7,060 nucleotides of DNA from Candidatus Poribacteria bacterium (GTDB lineage: Bacteria; Poribacteria; DTPJ01), in the NCBI GenBank assembly GCA_011334435.1, contig DTPJ01000480.1:1-7060 (forward strand), written 5' to 3'. The notes under the pieces are model-generated. The model saw only the letters and a program-made list of their open reading frames with translations. It did not search any database and was not told where the DNA came from. This document shows, piece by piece, positions 1-6,706 of this stretch. A program made the position numbers and the translations under genes. The number at the start of each line of letters is the position of its first letter. The stretch's first letter is position 1.

Positions 1-58
1 AAACAAACAACGACATTATTAAAAATAAAGAAACGAAAATCAGCAATTCTCTATACAT
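1..58 (-). CDS. 5' end of a divergent gene with N-terminal signal or membrane segment (runs off window)
   Basis: Reading leftwards from an ATG at 58-56, 19 codons stay open to the window edge. They give MYRELLIFVSLFLIMSLFV, a short charged start followed by a strongly hydrophobic stretch typical of a signal peptide or first transmembrane helix. An SD-like AAAGGA lies 7 nt upstream of the ATG (minus strand, about 66-71), and a possible promoter sits further upstream (106-135). Only the start is present, so no function can be given; an exported or membrane protein is inferred from hydrophobicity alone. The 19 codons could be chance, but a good SD, a signal-like sequence and a plausible promoter occur together. 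Confidence 0.55.
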   Translation of the reverse strand, partial: MYRELLIFVSLFLIMSLFV

Positions 59-105
59 ATTTCAATCCTTTCTGGCAAAGCCGATAATAAATTACGTCCC
101 TATAT

Positions 106-135
106 ATAATATCAATATCCATAGATATATGGCAA
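106..135 (-). promoter_or_regulatory. Possible promoter for the leftward gene
   Basis: On the minus strand, TTGCCA (135-130) and TATTAT (111-106) are separated by 18 nt, resembling a sigma70 -35/-10 pair. Transcription would start near 99, about 40 nt before the ATG at 58. The region is very AT-rich, so other -10 registers (such as the adjacent TATATA) fit almost as well. A short inverted repeat, CCATA-GATA-TATGG (119-132), lies inside the spacer and could be an operator or chance. Confidence 0.35.
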
Positions 136-148
136 GTGCGAAAATGTT

Positions 149-177
149 TTGACTAAATATAATTGATAGTGTATACT
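149..177 (+). promoter_or_regulatory. Sigma70-type promoter for the ceramidase-like gene
   Basis: TTGACT (149-154) and TATACT (172-177) are separated by exactly 17 nt, each one mismatch from consensus. The start point would fall near 184, leaving a 5' UTR of about 60 nt before the ATG at 245. It is the best promoter match in the left intergenic region and correctly oriented for the first full gene. Confidence 0.65.
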
Positions 178-244
178 GATTAAAGGGTATAAATTATAAG
201 GTATTGTTTTGTGTGACTATTTCACTAAATTAGAAAGGTGAAAA

Positions 245-1582
245 ATGAAAGTTGGAAGTGCAAAAGTTGACATCACTCCCCCATTAAATATTCCATATTT
301 AGCATATTTGCCGAGACAAGGAAAGTTTAAAGGTGTCCATGATCCGCTTTACGCAAGGGCATTGGTGTTTGACGATGGCAAAATGAAGCTCGCCATCATC
401 TCAGCAGATTCAATAGGTTATAATAACGAATTGCTTGGCGAAGAATATAATTTTTTATCCGAAGTTAGAGGAAAAATTCAAGAAAGAACGGGAATTTTAG
501 GATTAAACGTCATGCTTGCGACGACTCATGCACATTCAACCCCAGAGACAACAGGCATAACTCGCCTTCTTGACGCTAATGGTGCGGGAGAATGGCTTGA
601 GGTGCTTATTGAACAACTGACATCTGCGGTTGAGATGGCTAATCAAAATTTAGTTGAGATGTCCATCAAAGCAGGACTTGGCGAAGCACGAGGCATAGCA
701 AAAAATAGACGTAAAGGAGCGATGACGCTTGATGAACAAAGGGCAAATGGCTTTGTTGATGAGTCTGTCGGTATCCTGCTTTTTCAGACGGAAGATTTTT
801 CTGCTTCGGACATCATAATAAACTATGCTTGCCATCCTGTGACAGTTCAAGTTCAGCCGTTAGTTTCTGCGGATTATCCGGGCGTTGCTACTAAATTAGT
901 TGAAAAGGTCGTCAATGGTTGTAGAAATTGCCTATTTTTGCAGGGTTCCGCAGGTGATATTAACCCAATGCGTGATGACACAAGGGATTTTAAAGATGTT
1001 GAGCTTTACGGAAACATTTTGGGTGGAGAGGTGATAAAAACTGTTGCACAAATGAAAGCACCTGATTATCCAGTTATGCCAAATATAATCGGCATCGCAT
1101 CAAAGATGATCATGCTTCCATCACGTGATTTGCCTGATCCAAAGCCATATAGAGAGGCGTTTGTGTCCGCTTTAAATTCTGCACAAGAATCAGGTACACA
1201 AGAAGAAAGGGATAGACATCTGCGTATTGCTGGGTATAACCGCGAAACACTTAAACGTATTGAGCGAGGCGATGCACCGATCTCAGTAGAAATTCAGGTT
1301 TTGCGAATTGGCGATGCCTTAATAGTTGGTATCCCCGGTGAACTTTTCATAGGTTTAGGCTTGCAGATCAAGCGAGAATCTCCCGCGTCTTACACGTTTA
1401 TATCAGAAACGACAAACGGTTGGATAGGCTATATACCGACTATTGGCACTTACGCAGAAGGTGGATATGAAGTCCATCCGGGACCATGGTCAATGACAAA
1501 TGAAGAAGGCGGACAAATGATCGTCCAAACAGCATTAGAATTGATAAATGATTTAATTAATATAAAAACTGACGAAACTTGA
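245..1582 (+). CDS. Neutral/alkaline ceramidase N-terminal-domain protein, single domain, no signal peptide
   Basis: This 445-residue protein resembles the catalytic domain of neutral/alkaline non-lysosomal ceramidases, zinc amidases that split ceramide into sphingosine and fatty acid. Visible hallmarks are the opening GSAKVDITPP (4-13), TTHAHSTP (93-100, zinc-ligand His), NYACHPV (193-199, second His), QGSAGDINP (233-241, matching the loop that carries the catalytic Ser in ceramidases), PGELF (364-368, candidate ligand Glu366), and a Tyr/Gly-rich GYIPTIGTYAEGGYE (395-409) that probably supplies the ligand Tyr. True secreted ceramidases are usually about 650 residues with a signal peptide and a C-terminal Ig-like domain. 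Both are absent here, so this is probably a cytoplasmic hydrolase whose substrate is unknown. The ATG follows AAAGGTG (234-240) at good spacing. The gene stands alone behind its own promoter. The fold assignment is firm; the ceramidase activity is not. Confidence 0.85.
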   Translation: MKVGSAKVDITPPLNIPYLAYLPRQGKFKGVHDPLYARALVFDDGKMKLAIISADSIGYNNELLGEEYNFLSEVRGKIQERTGILGLNVMLATTHAHSTPETTGITRLLDANGAGEWLEVLIEQLTSAVEMANQNLVEMSIKAGLGEARGIAKNRRKGAMTLDEQRANGFVDESVGILLFQTEDFSASDIIINYACHPVTVQVQPLVSADYPGVATKLVEKVVNGCRNCLFLQGSAGDINPMRDDTRDFKDVELYGNILGGEVIKTVAQMKAPDYPVMPNIIGIASKMIMLPSRDLPDPKPYREAFVSALNSAQESGTQEERDRHLRIAGYNRETLKRIERGDAPISVEIQVLRIGDALIVGIPGELFIGLGLQIKRESPASYTFISETTNGWIGYIPTIGTYAEGGYEVHPGPWSMTNEEGGQMIVQTALELINDLINIKTDET

Positions 1583-1596
1583 TTTTTATAAACAAT

Positions 1597-1740
1597 GGGG
1601 GTTCTTTGGTAATAAATATGAAAAGTCCATTATAAAAGGCAATAAAAATGCGGATTTAGCATTTTGAACCTGTTGGTAAATTGATAAAACTTGTATGTAG
1701 GAAATATATGGACTTGCTTGAATTTATACCAAAGAACCAT
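1597..1740. repeat. Long imperfect inverted repeat, MITE-like or structured leader
   Basis: The arms begin with a perfect 12-nt inverted repeat, GGTTCTTTGGTA (1600-1611) against TACCAAAGAACC (1727-1738). Flanking ATGG/CCAT bases also match if extra Gs are looped out. Further in, TAAAT pairs with ATTTA and AAGTCCAT (1623-1630) pairs perfectly with ATGGACTT (1708-1715), followed by TATA on both sides. The centre holds a separate hairpin, AAAATGC (1645-1651) with GCATTTT (1659-1665). No open frame lies inside. It fills nearly all of the gap between the ceramidase-like gene and the next operon, ending 20 nt before that operon's ATG. It could be a small non-autonomous transposon remnant, with a weak ATAAA direct repeat at 1588-1592 and 1739-1743, or an RNA structure in the leader of the downstream operon. 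Confidence 0.6.
1681..1710 (+). promoter_or_regulatory. Weak candidate promoter for the three-gene operon
   Basis: TTGATA (1681-1686) and TATATG (1705-1710) are 18 nt apart and point towards the ATG at 1761. The -10 element lies in the right arm of the inverted repeat. The match is modest in an AT-rich stretch. Read-through from the ceramidase gene is the alternative, since no clear terminator with a T-run follows position 1582. Confidence 0.28.
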
Positions 1741-1760
1741 AAAATCAGGAGGGATAAGGT

Positions 1761-2645
1761 ATGAAAAGGGTTTTTGTAATTACAATGGCTTTTGTATTTG
1801 TCTTATTTTTATTAAACTCTATGTGCTTGGCAGAAGAGGCTGAGAAAAAATCTGATGAAAAGGCAAAAATTGAGCCTAAAATGGAAATTAGAGAGTTTCC
1901 TGAACCTGTTAGAGAGTTTGAAAGAGATGAAAGTAGAATTTTATATGAATTACGGGATATGATCAGGCAACAGAATGAAGAAATTCGCCAACTTAGGGAT
2001 GAAATTTTCAGACTACGTAGGATGATTGAAGAGAGAATGCCAATCCCTCAGCCACAGATTCGCAGAGGAGAAGGCAGACCCCCTAAAAGATTAGATGAAG
2101 GGCGACCACGAGAGGAATATCAAAGATTTGATGAAAAGCGAACTGAAAGACCTATGGAGTTTGAGAGACCTCTTGAAAGACCTATGGAAATAGATTCGGA
2201 AATACGAAATCTTGAAGATAAGGTCAGACGCGATCCTAATAACATAGATGCACACATGAGATTAGCCCGTTTATACGAAGACAGAGGCAGAATAGAATCT
2301 GCAATAGAACAATATAAAATAGTGACAAAAATTAAACCAGATTTTGAGCCTCCTTATACGGCGATTAGACGGTTAGAAGCGAGGCAAAGGGAAATTCGTC
2401 CAGAAGAGGAATTCAATATAGGTGAAGTTATCTCATCAAGCATAGAGGAGGTCACAATAAAAACTCTTGAAGGAGCAACTGTAACGTTTAAAGTTCCAAA
2501 AATGCGGAAAGATGATGGCACTTGGGCACCGAATAAAGAGATTGGAGATAGGGCAAATGCCTTAAAAAAAGGTGAAAAAGTTAAGATTTTCTGGAACATG
2601 GTTGAGGGTGAAAAAATCATTAATCGGATAGAACAACATGAATAA
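1761..2645 (+). CDS. Exported coiled-coil and TPR protein of unknown function
   Basis: I do not recognise this 294-residue protein as a named family. It starts with a signal peptide (KR, hydrophobic residues 4-20, probable cleavage after Cys-Leu-Ala near 24); the Cys at 22 does not sit in a proper lipobox. A highly charged segment leads to a coiled coil (about 55-93, heptad-like RDMIRQQNEEIRQLRDEI). An Arg/Glu/Pro-rich linker (94-145) with repeated ERP and RPME units follows. Residues 147-206 form at least one TPR unit (DPNNIDAHMRLARLYEDRG, then AIEQYKIVTKIKPDF). The last 75 residues alternate Val/Ile/Thr and end in KKGEKVKIFWNMVEGEKII, suggesting a small beta-barrel. A periplasmic or envelope scaffold is inferred. 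AGGAGGG (1747-1753) is 7 nt before the ATG. It is the first gene of the operon and overlaps the next by 8 nt. Confidence 0.8.
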   Translation: MKRVFVITMAFVFVLFLLNSMCLAEEAEKKSDEKAKIEPKMEIREFPEPVREFERDESRILYELRDMIRQQNEEIRQLRDEIFRLRRMIEERMPIPQPQIRRGEGRPPKRLDEGRPREEYQRFDEKRTERPMEFERPLERPMEIDSEIRNLEDKVRRDPNNIDAHMRLARLYEDRGRIESAIEQYKIVTKIKPDFEPPYTAIRRLEARQREIRPEEEFNIGEVISSSIEEVTIKTLEGATVTFKVPKMRKDDGTWAPNKEIGDRANALKKGEKVKIFWNMVEGEKIINRIEQHE

Positions 2646-3390
2646 TATAATTACAAAGCCAGATTTTACAAAACTTGAATTGATCCTTCCGGGAGAAGTA
2701 GTCCAAGCGGGAAAAGGCGAATTTTATCTCATTCGTCAGGATATAGAAAAATTATGCTATGACGCCGAAAACTTAATGAGAAAATACCAAGACATATTCA
2801 ACTTATCTATTGATCATAGCAGGCTAAATAACGATTTCAGAAGTCTTCTCACAGTTGATCCAAAAGAGATCGTCTTTCTTGATATAGAGACAACAGGACT
2901 TTCAAATACACCTTTATTTCTCATAGGTCTGCTTTATTTTGATGATGATAACCTTGTCATTGAACAGTTATTCGCCAGAGATTACTCCGAAGAGGAGCAT
3001 CTTTTGCATTACTTTAGCGAATTTGTGCCGAAATTCAATGTGCTTGTGACTTTCAATGGAAAATCTTTTGATATACCTTTTATAAGGGATAGGATGATAT
3101 TCCATAGAAAATTTGCCAATTGGAAATATACACATGTAGATATTTTGCTTCATTCAAGAAGACGATGGAGAGGGGTACTTCCAGATTGCAGATTGCAAAC
3201 ACTTGAATATTATATCTGCCAAAGAAGACGTCTTGATGATGTCCCTAGCGCTCTTGTGCCTGAAATATACCATGACTTTGTCAGAAACGGAAACCCTGAA
3301 TATCTCTTAGGGGTATTTCATCACAACGCACTTGATCTTATAACGCTTTTTGAGTTGACATGCGCACTTATCATAATGGAATTGGACTGA
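2638..3390 (+). CDS. RNase H-fold exonuclease-like protein (YprB-like, RNase_H_2 type)
   Basis: This 250-residue protein has the three exonuclease motifs of DEDD nucleases in the YprB-like ribonuclease H family. Exo I is VFLDIETTGL (79-88, Asp82 and Glu84). Exo II is VTFNGKSFDIPFIRDR (137-152, Asp145). Exo III is the HxxxD in HHNALDLITL (228-237, His229 and Asp233). An Asp in THVDIL (165-170) and the LPDCRLQTLE stretch (181-190) are also typical of the family. All four acidic metal-binding positions appear present, so it should be active, though whether on RNA or DNA is unknown. The start overlaps the previous gene by 8 nt with only a weak SD, suggesting translational coupling. B. subtilis YprB is longer and carries TPRs; here the TPR lies in the neighbouring, exported protein, so an equivalent arrangement is unlikely. 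No helicase partner is seen. Confidence 0.82.
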   Translation: MNNIITKPDFTKLELILPGEVVQAGKGEFYLIRQDIEKLCYDAENLMRKYQDIFNLSIDHSRLNNDFRSLLTVDPKEIVFLDIETTGLSNTPLFLIGLLYFDDDNLVIEQLFARDYSEEEHLLHYFSEFVPKFNVLVTFNGKSFDIPFIRDRMIFHRKFANWKYTHVDILLHSRRRWRGVLPDCRLQTLEYYICQRRRLDDVPSALVPEIYHDFVRNGNPEYLLGVFHHNALDLITLFELTCALIIMELD

Positions 3391-3400
3391 GGAGGACTTT

Positions 3401-4441
3401 ATGCTTGCTGGCATAGTCAGACGTTTCGGTGAGGTCTATGCAGAAGATGTTCCTATGCCTGTTATCGGCGATTACGATGCATTAGTGAAAATAATCGCAT
3501 GTGCATTCTGCAATGGAACAGATAGCCATATCATAGAAGGGACATTGCCTTTTGTCTCGCCTTTACCGCTTATATTGGGACACGAAAGCGTCGGTCGCAT
3601 AATAGAAGTTGGGGCAAAAGTTAGAAACTATAAGGTCGGTGATATTGTGTTTAGACCTCAGGTAGTTTATAAAAATGTCCCTGATGTGCCTAATATTTGT
3701 TGGGGCGGATTTGCTGAATATGGCGTTGTCAGTGATGGAAGGGCAATTGCAGAAGACAAAGCAGGATCAGTGCTTTCTGGTTCATGGGCAATGCAACAGA
3801 TCATCCCAGAAGGTATTGATCCGATAGAAGCGACTGTTCTTATAACTGTTAAAGAAACTCTCAGTTCCCTGCTAATCGCTGGATTTAACGCGGGAAAAAG
3901 TCTTCTGATATTCGGTAGCGGTCCTGTCGGAATGAGTTTTGCCATCTGCGGGAGGATGCTTGGTGCATCAAATGTCGTCATTGTAGGCAGAAGAGATGAA
4001 CGGTTAAAGCAAACTTTGGCTTTTGGCGTTGATGAGACGATAAATTCATCTAAGGAAGATGTAGTTAAAAAAGCAAGGGAGCTCAGTAAGGGTAGAGGAT
4101 TTGATTTAGTGGTTGATGCGATAGGAAGCTACGAGGTGATCAATCTTGCTGTCAAAACTGTTGCACGTAAAGGGATTGTCGGTCAATATGGCGTGCCAGT
4201 TGTGCCTCGTGAGCAATTCCAGCGATTTGAGCTTGATTTTCGCGGGACGCCGAGCAATTGGTCTTTGAGTTTTCTCAATCCCGATGAGCCATCAACGCAT
4301 GAGATAGTCTGTGGTTGGGTCAAGCATGACTTACTGTCAATGAAAACGTTTATAACGGAGATAATGCCATTGAAGGATATTGATCATGCATACGAAATAG
4401 TAAAAAGTGGAAACGCTATCAAGGTGATACTAACTATGTAA
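3401..4441 (+). CDS. Zinc-type medium-chain alcohol/polyol dehydrogenase
   Basis: This 346-residue protein belongs to the GroES-like/Rossmann medium-chain dehydrogenase superfamily, which oxidises alcohols or polyols with NAD(P). The catalytic-zinc lobe shows CNGTD (37-41, Cys37) and GHE (60-62, His61 and Glu62), with VGDIVF (79-84) after it. The nucleotide-binding motif is FGSGPVG (171-177), and VGRR (195-198) at the end of beta2 lacks the usual acidic residue, hinting at NADP preference. DLVVDAIG (235-242) and VARKGIVGQYG (254-264) are typical. The four-cysteine structural-zinc loop is missing: only Cys100 remains in the 85-105 region. The usual third ligand Glu/Cys near 148 is not obvious. 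The substrate cannot be assigned. GAGGAGG ends 6 nt before the ATG, and the gene starts 10 nt after the nuclease gene, so it is probably co-transcribed. Confidence 0.85.
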   Translation: MLAGIVRRFGEVYAEDVPMPVIGDYDALVKIIACAFCNGTDSHIIEGTLPFVSPLPLILGHESVGRIIEVGAKVRNYKVGDIVFRPQVVYKNVPDVPNICWGGFAEYGVVSDGRAIAEDKAGSVLSGSWAMQQIIPEGIDPIEATVLITVKETLSSLLIAGFNAGKSLLIFGSGPVGMSFAICGRMLGASNVVIVGRRDERLKQTLAFGVDETINSSKEDVVKKARELSKGRGFDLVVDAIGSYEVINLAVKTVARKGIVGQYGVPVVPREQFQRFELDFRGTPSNWSLSFLNPDEPSTHEIVCGWVKHDLLSMKTFITEIMPLKDIDHAYEIVKSGNAIKVILTM

Positions 4442-4456
4442 TTATGATATTAAAAA

Positions 4457-4651
4457 GTATTTTTTGAGATAATAGCGAAATTTTAAGGAAATGATTGGCT
4501 TATAGTAGAAAAAGTTATTGATTCATGGAGAGAAACTGCGGAAATACTATAAGATAAGAAAGCAATGCAGAGCATAAGAAAATCAATCAAAGAATCAGAA
4601 ATGAGAGAAGTTAGCAGATGGGAGGAAGTCAGAAAGAGGCTAAAGCTATAA
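4457..4651 (+). pseudogene. Degenerate Phd/YefM-like antitoxin
   Basis: One plus-strand frame carries antitoxin-like sequence broken by in-frame TAA codons at 4484-4486 and 4550-4552. Between and after them it reads VFFEIIAKF, then GNDWLIVEKVIDSWRETAEIL, then DKKAMQSIRKSIKE and REVSRWEEVRKRLKL, stopping at TAA 4649-4651. The pieces match the order expected of a Phd/YefM-type antitoxin: N-terminal helix (FxEII), the IVEK strand, the (I)DSxRETxEIL helix, and a toxin-binding tail ending in SWEEV-like sequence. The segment between IVEK and VIDSW is shorter than usual, suggesting a deletion. No full-length start remains; an ATG at 4565 could give only the last 28 residues. It overlaps the toxin-like frame exactly as an intact module would. 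The family call is from pattern memory, not alignment. Confidence 0.6.
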
Positions 4652-4944
4652 TAGATTTTACAAAACAGGCAGAAAAAGACTTAAGGAAATTGCAAAAGAA
4701 GTTATCATTGTTTGCCATAGATGATCTTCACAAAAAATTGGAATCTATATCCAATGATCCGTTTTCTGATAAACCACTTAGTGGAAATTTAAGAGATTTT
4801 TATTGTATTCGTTTTGGAAGCTATATTGACGAATGTAGAGCATTTTCATTTCTCTATACCTTTTTAATTCTTATGATAATTGAATTTAACGCATTTTCAG
4901 AATTCTCATTCAGTTTTATTATATTCGTTATATTCAAAAAATAA
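4618..4944 (+). CDS. RelE/ParE-type toxin-like reading frame, probably degenerate
   Basis: The 108-codon frame contains IIDFTKQAEKDLRKLQKKL (11-29) and later NDPFSDKPLSGNLRDFYCIRFGSYI (46-70). These are the helical N-terminus and the KPLxGNLxxxYxIRxGxY core of RelE/ParE-family mRNA-interfering or gyrase-targeting toxins. After residue 75 similarity fades: the usual final strand with basic or aromatic catalytic residues is replaced by a Phe/Ile-rich tail (FLILMIIEF ... FSFSFIIFVIFKK). Homology begins at codon 11, and an AAGAGG at 4634-4639 sits 8 nt before an ATA at 4648 where an ATG would be expected, so the genuine start seems lost. The ATG at 4618 has a poor SD and lies inside the antitoxin relic. 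Probably a non-functional toxin remnant; an expressed variant cannot be excluded. Confidence 0.6.
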   Translation: MGGSQKEAKAIIDFTKQAEKDLRKLQKKLSLFAIDDLHKKLESISNDPFSDKPLSGNLRDFYCIRFGSYIDECRAFSFLYTFLILMIIEFNAFSEFSFSFIIFVIFKK

Positions 4945-5097
4945 TTTAGGATAGATACTTTGAAGATTTCATATTTTGTAAAATGGTCAACCAATTAAAC
5001 TTTTTGATTTAATTTTGATCTAATATGGTTGACCGAGATTTGGGAGGGTAAAAATAAAACAATTAAGCAAAATACTGAATCTTACATTCTGAAAAGA
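4945..5097. other. Convergent intergenic region
   Basis: This stretch separates the toxin-like frame from the 3' end of leuA. Apart from the hairpin at 4985-5034 it is AT-rich sequence with no credible coding frame. Confidence 0.5.
4979..5034 (-). terminator. Inverted repeat, weak terminator downstream of leuA
   Basis: GGTCAACCA (4985-4993) and TGGTTGACC (5026-5034) form a perfect 9-bp stem. Inside it AATTAAA (4993-4999) can pair with TTTAATT (5008-5014), sharing one base with the outer arm. Read in the leuA direction the stem is followed only by ATTTTA, a weak U-tract; in the plus direction there is no T-run. Its place between convergent genes supports a terminator, but the stem-loop could also be a short mobile-element footprint. 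Confidence 0.42.
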
Positions 5098-6606
5098 TCA
5101 AGCTAATGATAGCATTCTATTAATGGCGTTCACATAAGCTTTTGTGCTTGCCTCAATAATATCTGTGCTTGCGCCTCTGCCAGTGATAATCTTGTCGCCA
5201 TTAGTGGCTATCCTCATAATAGCTTCTCCCATAGCATCTTTGCCTTTTGTGGCAGCATTTAGGGAATAACTGATCAACTCAACTTTAACGCCAGTGATCT
5301 TGTCTATCGCCTTGCAAACTGCGTCCAAAGGACCGTCTCCGCAAGCAACCTCTCTGAATACCTCATCGCCTTTTTTTAATCCTATGACAGCGACAGGTGT
5401 CGGAGTTCCGCCGATGACCTGCATATATTCAAGCGAGTATGTCTGTGGTGATAATTGCAATTCATCTTGAACAATCGCTGAAAGGTCTTCGTCATATACC
5501 TGTTTTTTCTTGTCCGCAACTGCAAGGAATCTTTCATAAACTTTGTTTAACTGATCATCTTTTATTTCGTAACCAAGCTCAGAAAGTCTATGTCTGAGCG
5601 CATGTCTTCCTGATCTGGCTGTTAGAACGATCTCGCTTTCAGAAAGCCCAATATCCTGAGGCATCATAATCTCAAAAGTGCTTCGTTCTTTTAGGACGCC
5701 GTCTTGATGTATGCCTGAACTGTGAGCAAAAGCATTGCTTCCAACGATAGGCTTGTTTGGAGGAACAAGAAATCCTGAAAGCCTGCTTACAAGCCTACTT
5801 GTGTTTATTATCTCTTGGGTTTTGATGTCTGTATAAGCGTCAAGATAATCGCCACGAGTTTTGATGGTCATAACGACTTCTTCAAGCGAAGTGTTGCCTG
5901 CACGTTCACCCATTCCATTTATCGCACACTCTACCTGTGTTGCACCTGCTTTTATTGCAGAAATGGCATTAGCAGTTGCCAGACCAAGATCATCATGGCA
6001 ATGAACGCTAATCCTTACTTTATTAGCATCAGGGACATTTTTGAAAATATCGGATATAAGCTGTCCGAATTGCTCTGGTATAGCGTAACCCACTGTATCA
6101 GGAATGTTGATAACTGTTGCCCCTGATTCAATAGCGGATTGTATCACTTCATAGAGATAGACTGGATCAGTACGAGATGCGTCCATCGCAGAAAATTCAA
6201 CTTCCTGACAGAGAGATTTTGCCAGTTTGACTGCATTTACAGCCATTTCAAGAACTTGTTCTCGTGTTTTTCGCAGTTGTCCCTTTATATGTATATCAGA
6301 TGTGCCTATAAATGTGTGTATCATCGGTTTCTCAGCATATTTTAGAGCTTCGCCAGCCCTTTCTATATCTGCGGGGATAGCCCTTGAAAGTGCACAAATA
6401 ATGGGTCCCTTTATTTCCTGAGCTATACTACTGACAGACTCAAAATCTTCTTGTGATGAGATGGGAAAACCAGCCTCTATTACATCTACATTAAGCTTTT
6501 TCAGCTGCCTTGCTATTTCCAGCTTTTCCTCAGAATTCATTGAAGCGCCTGGCGATTGTTCTCCGTCTCTCAGTGTTGTGTCAAATATAAAAATTTTCCG
6601 TGACAT
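5098..6606 (-). CDS. leuA: 2-isopropylmalate synthase
   Basis: LeuA condenses acetyl-CoA with 2-oxoisovalerate to 2-isopropylmalate, the first committed step of leucine synthesis, in the cytoplasm. From this start the protein is 502 residues, a normal full length. The TIM-barrel domain shows FDTTLRDGEQSPGASM (8-23, metal ligand Asp9 and catalytic Arg13), HCHDDLGLA (202-210, metal-binding His202 and His204) and NGMGERAGNTSLEE (230-243, Asn238). The linker holds GSNAFAHSSGIHQDG (289-303). The C-terminal leucine-sensing domain (about 375-502) has GDGPLDAV (423-430) and GRGASTDIIEASTKAY (476-491), so feedback inhibition is expected. All key residues are present. This start is chosen because homologues begin just before FDTTLRDGEQ and because AAGGAG lies 9 nt upstream. 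A second in-frame start at 6702 has an even stronger SD and would give 534 residues. Expression is probably controlled by the upstream leader and terminator. Confidence 0.95.
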   Translation of the reverse strand: MSRKIFIFDTTLRDGEQSPGASMNSEEKLEIARQLKKLNVDVIEAGFPISSQEDFESVSSIAQEIKGPIICALSRAIPADIERAGEALKYAEKPMIHTFIGTSDIHIKGQLRKTREQVLEMAVNAVKLAKSLCQEVEFSAMDASRTDPVYLYEVIQSAIESGATVINIPDTVGYAIPEQFGQLISDIFKNVPDANKVRISVHCHDDLGLATANAISAIKAGATQVECAINGMGERAGNTSLEEVVMTIKTRGDYLDAYTDIKTQEIINTSRLVSRLSGFLVPPNKPIVGSNAFAHSSGIHQDGVLKERSTFEIMMPQDIGLSESEIVLTARSGRHALRHRLSELGYEIKDDQLNKVYERFLAVADKKKQVYDEDLSAIVQDELQLSPQTYSLEYMQVIGGTPTPVAVIGLKKGDEVFREVACGDGPLDAVCKAIDKITGVKVELISYSLNAATKGKDAMGEAIMRIATNGDKIITGRGASTDIIEASTKAYVNAINRMLSLA

Positions 6607-6702
6607 TATACATTTCTCCTTTTTAATTAATGATGATTTATTATTAGATGATTCATTAAGTTTTCGCAAGTCATCTTCGCTAAGTGAATCCTGAAGCCCC
6701 AT
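6607..6702 (-). other. In-frame 32-codon N-terminal extension of leuA or alternative start
   Basis: From ATG 6702-6700 an open frame runs without a stop into leuA, encoding 32 extra residues: MGLQDSLSEDDLRKLNES, then a Ser/Asn/Lys-rich stretch ending KKEKCI. The segment is acidic at first, then basic, with no recognised motif and no typical LeuA counterpart. The strong upstream SD implies that ribosomes do initiate here. Whether the cell makes a long LeuA, both forms, or uses this as a translated spacer for coupling cannot be decided from sequence. Confidence 0.55.
6616..6621 (-). promoter_or_regulatory. SD for the 502-residue LeuA start
   Basis: AAGGAG lies 9 nt upstream of the ATG at 6606-6604. 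It supports initiation at the position where LeuA homologues usually begin. Confidence 0.65.
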
Positions 6703-6706
6703 CTTC

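Noticed and set aside
3667..3981. 104-codon minus-strand frame inside the dehydrogenase gene
   Set aside because: It is antisense to the dehydrogenase's conserved Rossmann region and has no recognisable domain or ribosome-binding site.
5815..6421. Several plus-strand open frames opposite leuA
   Set aside because: They lie antisense to well-conserved leuA codons, give Cys/Phe/Ser-rich non-protein-like sequence, and lack credible SDs; they are shadows of leuA.
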